Assembly (NCBI GenBank): GCA_003510215.1
Contig: DOKQ01000133.1
Location: 1-8,053 of the forward strand
Reading direction: 5' to 3'
DNA: 8,053 nt
Source of the DNA: Erysipelotrichaceae bacterium
Lineage (GTDB): Bacteria; Bacillota_I; Bacilli_A; Erysipelotrichales; Erysipelotrichaceae
The notes below the pieces were generated by a model that was given only the letters and a program-made list of their open reading frames with translations, searched no databases and had not been told where the DNA came from. Shown here one piece after another: positions 4,350 to 8,053 of this stretch; position 1 is the first letter of the stretch, and each line of letters begins with the position of its first letter. The translations under genes and the position numbers were made by a program.

Positions 4350-5441
4350 ATGGAAAAATTTTTATTCACATCCGAAAGTGTAACAGACGGTCATCCAGAC
4401 AAGATCTGCGATCAAATTACCGACGCGATTCTTGATGAAGCACTTCGTCAGGATCCACATTCCAAAATGGCTGTTGAAGCCAGTATCAAAGATGATTTTA
4501 TTTTAATCTTTGGGGAAGCAAATACCAAGGCAACGATTGATTATGCATCGATTGCCAAACGTGTTGTGGCTGACATTGGGTATACAGAAGAGTACAACCC
4601 ATTCATCAAAGTAAACAAGCAATCTGAGGAAATCTACAATGCTGTTGCCCAAGGTGCAACACATGCGGGAGATCAGGGGTTGATGTTTGGTTATGCAAGC
4701 AATGAAACCGAAGAGTACATGCCTTTAGCTATCATCACGGCTCATAAACTTTCCAAAGCCTTAAGTGAAGCCAAGAATACGTTTGACTGGTTGCGTCCAG
4801 ATGGCAAGACTCAAGTCACGGTTGAATATGTGGATGGTAAGCCAAATCGCATTACTCATGTGGTTTTATCTACCCAACATGCACCAACCATCACTCAGGA
4901 AGAACTTCGCAGAGTCATGAAAGAAGAAGTCATTTTAAAAAACATTGATGCCAAATGGTTAACTGATGAAACACAGTATTTCATCAATCCATCCGGATCA
5001 TTTGTAACCGGTGGATCTTTTGGGGATTCAGGAACCACGGGTCGCAAAATTGTAGTGGATACCTATGGTGGTATGGGTCGCATTGGTGGCGGCTGTTTCA
5101 GTTCAAAAGACCCAAGTAAAGTTGACCGCAGTGCAGCCTACTACGCTCGCTATGTCGCAAAAAGTGTTGTAGCCAATGAGTTGGCTGATCGTTGTGAAGT
5201 TCAACTAGCGTATGCAATTGGTCATTCACATCCACTATCTGTCTTTATTGAAACCTTCGGAACTGAAAAAGTCTCAAAAGATAAGATCTATGAAATCGTA
5301 GAGAAAAACTTTGATTTCAGTGTTCAAAACATTATTGATGAGTTGCAACTGCTTCGTCCGATTTATCGTGCGACAGCTGCATTTGGTCATTTTGGTCGTG
5401 ATCAGTTTCCATGGGAAGCCATCAAAACACTTAAAGTATAA
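4350..5441 (+). CDS. metK: S-adenosylmethionine synthetase (methionine adenosyltransferase)
   Basis: MetK makes SAM from methionine and ATP, releasing phosphate and pyrophosphate, as a cytoplasmic oligomer. Motifs in order: FTSESVTDGHPDKICDQ (6-22, catalytic His15), THAGDQGLMFGYASNE (104-119), WLRPDGKTQVT (147-157), STQHAPTI (174-181), FINPSGSFVTGG (211-222), DSGTTGRKI (226-234), DTYGGMGRIGGGCFSSKDPS (237-256), KVDRSAAYYAR (257-267) and ETFGTEKV (301-308). At 363 residues it is shorter than E. coli (384) and Bacillus (about 400) enzymes. The shortening is partly in the loop before THAGDQG and partly at the C-terminus. The usual GAGDQG reads HAGDQG, and the usual RHGGGAFSGKD reads RIGGGCFSSKD. 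The start is ATG 4350 with AAGGAGG (4335-4341); an in-frame TTG at 4245 lies inside the riboswitch. Catalytic residues recognised by eye are retained. Confidence 0.97.
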   Translation: MEKFLFTSESVTDGHPDKICDQITDAILDEALRQDPHSKMAVEASIKDDFILIFGEANTKATIDYASIAKRVVADIGYTEEYNPFIKVNKQSEEIYNAVAQGATHAGDQGLMFGYASNETEEYMPLAIITAHKLSKALSEAKNTFDWLRPDGKTQVTVEYVDGKPNRITHVVLSTQHAPTITQEELRRVMKEEVILKNIDAKWLTDETQYFINPSGSFVTGGSFGDSGTTGRKIVVDTYGGMGRIGGGCFSSKDPSKVDRSAAYYARYVAKSVVANELADRCEVQLAYAIGHSHPLSVFIETFGTEKVSKDKIYEIVEKNFDFSVQNIIDELQLLRPIYRATAAFGHFGRDQFPWEAIKTLKV

Positions 5442-5461
5442 ATCATTCGTCATGGACAGCC

Positions 5462-5484
5462 AAGGAAGGGAAACCTTCCTTTTT
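5462..5484 (+). terminator. Intrinsic terminator after metK
   Basis: AAGGAAGG (5462-5469) and CCTTCCTT (5474-5481) form a perfect 8-bp stem closed by a GAAA tetraloop, running into TTTT (5481-5484). It isolates metK from the downstream regulator-exporter operon. Confidence 0.9.
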
Positions 5485-5497
5485 ATATTCAATATGA

Positions 5498-5526
5498 TTG
5501 AGTTTACACGCAATATATGGTATTTT
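5498..5526 (+). promoter_or_regulatory. Promoter of the MarR-exporter operon
   Basis: TTGAGT (5498-5503), a 17-base spacer, and TATTTT (5521-5526) preceded by TG at 5518-5519 (extended -10) form a plausible sigma-A promoter. Initiation near 5533 would fall inside the inverted repeat that follows. Confidence 0.6.
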
Positions 5527-5546
5527 AGTTAAGAATCTTAATTAAA
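5524..5546. promoter_or_regulatory. 23-bp inverted repeat, probable MarR operator
   Basis: The core TTAAGA-A-TCTTAA (5529-5541) is a perfect odd palindrome. After one G/T mismatch on each side the symmetry continues for four more bases (TTTA / TAAA). It overlaps the end of the -10 box, the expected start site and the edge of the ribosome binding site AAAGGAG (5544-5550). That is a typical place for autorepression by the MarR-type protein encoded immediately downstream. Binding is inferred. Confidence 0.65.
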
Positions 5547-5557
5547 GGAGAACGCAC

Positions 5558-6022
5558 ATGAATCATACGAACCAACTAGCTAAAGAACTACTCGATAGCT
5601 TTGTTAAGCTAAAGCACACGGAACGAAAAATGAATTCGCTTATGGCAAAATCAAATCCATCCGTTGCTTATTTACTGATGATTGACCATCTGGCAGCGAC
5701 AAAGGAAGTCACCATAAAGGATATTAAGGATGAGATGGCCGCAACCCATTCTGCAGCCACACAAATCGTTAACACTTTGGAGCAACTGGGCTATGTACAT
5801 AAGAAGTCACATGAGTTGGACAAACGTGTTGTCGTGGTTGAAATCAGCGAATACGGATTAGAAATTATTGAAGAAACAAGAGAACACATGAATGCACATA
5901 TGGTGCAATTGGTTAGCTATCTGGGTGAGGATGATGCAAAAACACTTAGCCGGATTATTGAAAAAATGATTGGCTTTTGTGAATGGCCACAAGGAGAGGA
6001 ACATGAAAAAAAGGAAAAATAA
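5558..6022 (+). CDS. MarR-family transcriptional regulator
   Basis: This 154-residue protein has the MarR winged-helix layout. N-terminal dimerisation helices (~4-45, TNQLAKELLDSFVKLKHTER) lead to a helix-turn-helix (~52-80, TIKDIKDEMAATHSAATQIV then NTLEQLGYVHKK). The wing carries the typical D-x-R motif in HELDKRVVVVEIS (85-97), and C-terminal helices follow from ~99 to 142. MarR proteins are dimeric, usually ligand-released repressors of adjacent genes (family knowledge). Start: ATG 5558 with AAAGGAG (5544-5550). It is first in an operon with an ABC exporter, and its last 20 bases overlap the membrane-fusion gene. Most likely it represses its own promoter through the 23-bp inverted repeat; the inducing ligand is unknown. 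The end is unusually rich in Glu and Lys (GEEHEKKEK). Confidence 0.92.
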   Translation: MNHTNQLAKELLDSFVKLKHTERKMNSLMAKSNPSVAYLLMIDHLAATKEVTIKDIKDEMAATHSAATQIVNTLEQLGYVHKKSHELDKRVVVVEISEYGLEIIEETREHMNAHMVQLVSYLGEDDAKTLSRIIEKMIGFCEWPQGEEHEKKEK

Positions 6023-6866
6023 ACGCTGGTTGCCATGGGTGATTGCGATTGCGGTAATACTTGTCGTTGGTATTGTATTTAGTTCGATGAACGCCCGTAG
6101 TGCACAGCGAATGATTGATGAAAGTAATGTAATTACAATCGAGCAAAGCTCGATCACGTTGTATGCTGTTGCGGCAGGGAAAATATCATCTTCGAACACC
6201 ACAAGAGTGGATATTAATGGAACCTTCAGAAAATCACTGGTAAATGTCGGTGATCAAGTTGAAGAAGGTGAAAAGATTGGTGAATATCTGACCAATATGG
6301 GGCAGTTATGGGCAGTTGTTGCGAAGACGGACGGGATAATTACACAAATACCGAATGCAGCAAGCAACTTTTTTGTGATCTCTGATCCGAATAAGTTTCA
6401 GGTGCAGATTTCTATCACAGAAAAAGATGTTGTTAAGATCTCAGCTGGTCAAAGTGCCAGTGTATATATCGAAGCCCTGGATGCGACACTTGAAGGAGAG
6501 GTTGCAGACATCGGACTGATTGGAAATACACAGTCCGACTTTACTACCTATACGGTAACAGTGGTATTTGATCATGGAGATTTACCTGTATTTCTAGGTA
6601 TGAGTGCAAGCAGTCGGATTGAAGTGCTAAACAAGCAGAACATTGCAGTTGTACCAATCGAAGCAATCATTACATCTTCATCCAAGCGATACTTACTTTC
6701 AAGTGAATGGTTACAGAATCAAAATGATCGTCAATCGGATTATTACATTGAAGTGACCACAGGGATTTCAGATGTGTTTTACATCGAAGTCACTGGTGAT
6801 AATTTAATTGGTCAGGAAATTGTCATTCTTCCTCAAACATCCAGATTTCCATTCTTTGGTAACTGA
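6003..6866 (+). CDS. Membrane-fusion (MacA/YknX-like) exporter subunit
   Basis: This 287-residue HlyD/MacA-type adaptor has a basic N-terminus (KKRKNKRW), one membrane helix (~10-26) and an extracytoplasmic domain. The two half-lipoyl segments are at ~66-95 (with LVNVGDQVEEGEKIGEY) and ~105-117 (AKTDGIITQIP). Beta-barrel sequence follows at ~125-210 and a membrane-proximal domain to ~280. Only about ten residues join the lipoyl halves, so the long coiled-coil hairpin that contacts TolC in Gram-negative adaptors is absent, as suits a cell without an outer membrane. Start: ATG 6003 with AAGGAG (5991-5996); the upstream in-frame ATG 5970 lies deep in the marR gene. It overlaps marR by 20 bases and nearly touches the ATPase gene. 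It probably assembles with the following ATPase and permease; the cargo is unknown. Confidence 0.88.
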   Translation: MKKRKNKRWLPWVIAIAVILVVGIVFSSMNARSAQRMIDESNVITIEQSSITLYAVAAGKISSSNTTRVDINGTFRKSLVNVGDQVEEGEKIGEYLTNMGQLWAVVAKTDGIITQIPNAASNFFVISDPNKFQVQISITEKDVVKISAGQSASVYIEALDATLEGEVADIGLIGNTQSDFTTYTVTVVFDHGDLPVFLGMSASSRIEVLNKQNIAVVPIEAIITSSSKRYLLSSEWLQNQNDRQSDYYIEVTTGISDVFYIEVTGDNLIGQEIVILPQTSRFPFFGN

Positions 6867-6868
6867 TT

Positions 6869-7558
6869 ATGATTGAATTACAGAACGTCAAAAAACGATA
6901 TAAAATGGGTGATACCATTGTTATGGCCTTGGATGGCGTTTCCATCACGATTAACGAGGGAGAATTTGTGGCTATCGTAGGTCCTTCTGGTAGCGGAAAA
7001 TCTACGTTAATGAATGTCATTGGTTGTCTGGATGTGGCCAGTGATGGTAGTTATGTGTTAAATCAGATTCCTATCGGTAAATATCATCAGGATGAATTGG
7101 CGGATATTCGAAATCAGCAGATTGGTTTTATCTTTCAGCAGTTTAACCTTTTACCCAATTTTACTGCGATTGAAAATGTGATGATGCCCATGACCTATGC
7201 AAGAATGAGCCCATCGAAGCGTGAAGAAAAAGCGAAGTTACTTTTGCATCAGGTAGGATTGGGTGATCGCATGTACCATAAGCCCACAGAGCTATCCGGA
7301 GGGCAGCAACAGCGCGTATCTATTGCCCGTGCATTAGCGAATGACCCAGCCATAATCCTCGCTGACGAGCCTACAGGAGCGCTTGATACGAAGACAGGTT
7401 CTGAAGTTTTAACGATGCTCAAAGAGTTGAATCAGTCGGGAAAAACCGTCGTCATCATAACTCACGATATGGAAGTGGCTTTGCGGACAAATCGCATGAT
7501 TACATTGAAAGATGGAAAAGTTGACTCTGATGTGAAAGTAGGTGGTAAGGATGCTTAA
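6869..7558 (+). CDS. ABC transporter ATP-binding protein, MacB/LolD/YknY type
   Basis: This is a complete 229-residue cytoplasmic ATPase that powers the adjacent permease. Walker A is GPSGSGKST (38-46), the Q-loop is in FIFQQFNLLPN (87-97), and the signature is LSGGQQQRV (142-150). Walker B is IILADE (162-167), the D-loop follows with ALD (171-173), and the switch histidine is His199 in IITHD. No key residue is missing. The sequence resembles ATPases of the macrolide-exporter/lipoprotein-release (MacB/LolD) branch, whose ATPase is a separate protein in Gram-positives. It starts two bases after the adaptor's stop with no strong ribosome site, so translation probably relies on reinitiation. Its TAA lies inside the permease start region. 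Substrate cannot be told from the ATPase. Confidence 0.95.
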   Translation: MIELQNVKKRYKMGDTIVMALDGVSITINEGEFVAIVGPSGSGKSTLMNVIGCLDVASDGSYVLNQIPIGKYHQDELADIRNQQIGFIFQQFNLLPNFTAIENVMMPMTYARMSPSKREEKAKLLLHQVGLGDRMYHKPTELSGGQQQRVSIARALANDPAIILADEPTGALDTKTGSEVLTMLKELNQSGKTVVIITHDMEVALRTNRMITLKDGKVDSDVKVGGKDA

Positions 7559-8053
7559 GGAATATATGGTCATAGCAGCAAAATCTGTATTAGCCCATAA
7601 AATTCGTGCTTTACTAACCACATTAGGCGTTATTATTGGGGTGGCTTCGGTTATACTGCTGATGTCACTTGGTGACAGCGCCCGAAATGAAGCTGCCAAT
7701 CAGATCCGAAGCATTGGGTCCAACTTAATTTTTATTAACGTCACAGACCGTGAAGGTACACTTGATCGAAACTGGTTAAAGAACATTGAGACGAATGCTC
7801 AAATTGCGGCTTCCTCTGAGATGGTCTCAGGAAATGCCACTTACAATGTGGAAGGGAAGGATGTTATCGTCTCTATCAGTGGAGTTAACGAAAACTATGC
7901 CTTTATCTCCAATTTAAGCATGAGTCAAGGTCGATTCATCTCAGAATTTGATATCGAATCCAATGTTCCTGTAGCAGTTTTAGGCTCAAAAATCGGAAAT
8001 CTATTATTTCCAAATCAGGAAATCATAGGTAATACCATTCTTGTTCAAGGTGT
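7551..8053 (+). CDS. MacB/YknZ-type ABC transporter permease (5' part, cut by window end)
   Basis: The reading frame opens at ATG 7551 and runs without a stop to the window edge (167 complete codons). It overlaps the ATPase gene by 8 bases (ATGCTTAA), so the two are translationally coupled; GGTGG (7541-7545) is a modest ribosome site. The product starts with a short cytoplasmic region with basic residues (KSVLAHKIRA, 11-20). The first membrane helix is ~20-41 (LLTTLGVIIGVASVILLMSLG). The extracytoplasmic MacB-type domain begins with IRSIGSNLIFINV (52-64) and continues with MSQGRFISEFD (124-134), VAVLGSKIGNLLFP (141-154) and IIGNTILVQG (158-167). The FtsX-like three-helix end of the family should lie beyond the window. 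With the two preceding genes it makes a YknXYZ-like exporter. Confidence 0.92.
   Translation, partial: MLKEYMVIAAKSVLAHKIRALLTTLGVIIGVASVILLMSLGDSARNEAANQIRSIGSNLIFINVTDREGTLDRNWLKNIETNAQIAASSEMVSGNATYNVEGKDVIVSISGVNENYAFISNLSMSQGRFISEFDIESNVPVAVLGSKIGNLLFPNQEIIGNTILVQG

Noticed and set aside
5970..6002. Earlier ATG for the membrane-fusion protein
   Set aside because: It would overlap marR by 53 bases, lacks a good ribosome site and adds residues before the normal basic start of the signal anchor; ATG 6003 has AAGGAG.

Overview
The window reads as chromosomal DNA from a low-G+C Gram-positive bacterium (Bacillota). By eye the G+C content is about 40%, Shine-Dalgarno sites are strong (AAGGAGG, AGGAGG, GAGGTGG), and several genes have near-consensus sigma-A promoters. 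The gene content (ComK-like protein, YitT family, S-box-type control of metK, MarR-controlled YknXYZ-like exporter) fits this. TGA is used as a stop and TGG as Trp, so the code is not the Mollicutes one. An Erysipelotrichia-like or similar AT-rich lineage is possible, but that is a guess from the divergent MetK motifs and short ComK-like protein.

Layout: (1) 5-1058, trmL (tRNA wobble 2'-O-methyltransferase) overlapping a TTG-started multi-pass membrane protein of unknown function. (2) 1059-1254, a 48-residue single-pass membrane peptide with its own promoter. (3) 1351-1863, a RidA-family deaminase with an unusual 40-residue His/Cys/acidic tail. It converges on, and shares 4 bp of stop codon with, a minus-strand Lnu(B)/Lnu(F)-like nucleotidyltransferase (1860-2630); a terminator hairpin spans the stop codons. 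(4) 2720-3196, a short ComK-like regulator, divergent from the nucleotidyltransferase. (5) 3256-4110, a YitT-family membrane protein. (6) 4143-5484, a complete metK unit: extended -10 promoter, compact SAM-I/IV-like riboswitch, intrinsic terminator, metK, and its own terminator. (7) 5498-8053 (edge), an operon of MarR-type regulator, membrane-fusion protein, ABC ATPase and MacB-type permease (cut by the window end), behind a promoter that is followed by a 23-bp inverted repeat.

How the parts fit: the last four genes form one regulated exporter module, with overlapping or nearly touching reading frames. metK is most likely controlled by premature termination when S-adenosylmethionine is abundant. 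TrmL and MetK are linked only loosely, since TrmL uses SAM as methyl donor. The rest look like independent short units. The most unusual items are the metal-ligand-rich RidA tail with the shared stop/terminator architecture, the compact SAM riboswitch, and the 23-bp repeat at the exporter promoter. No tRNA, rRNA, insertion sequence, phage gene or CRISPR array was seen.
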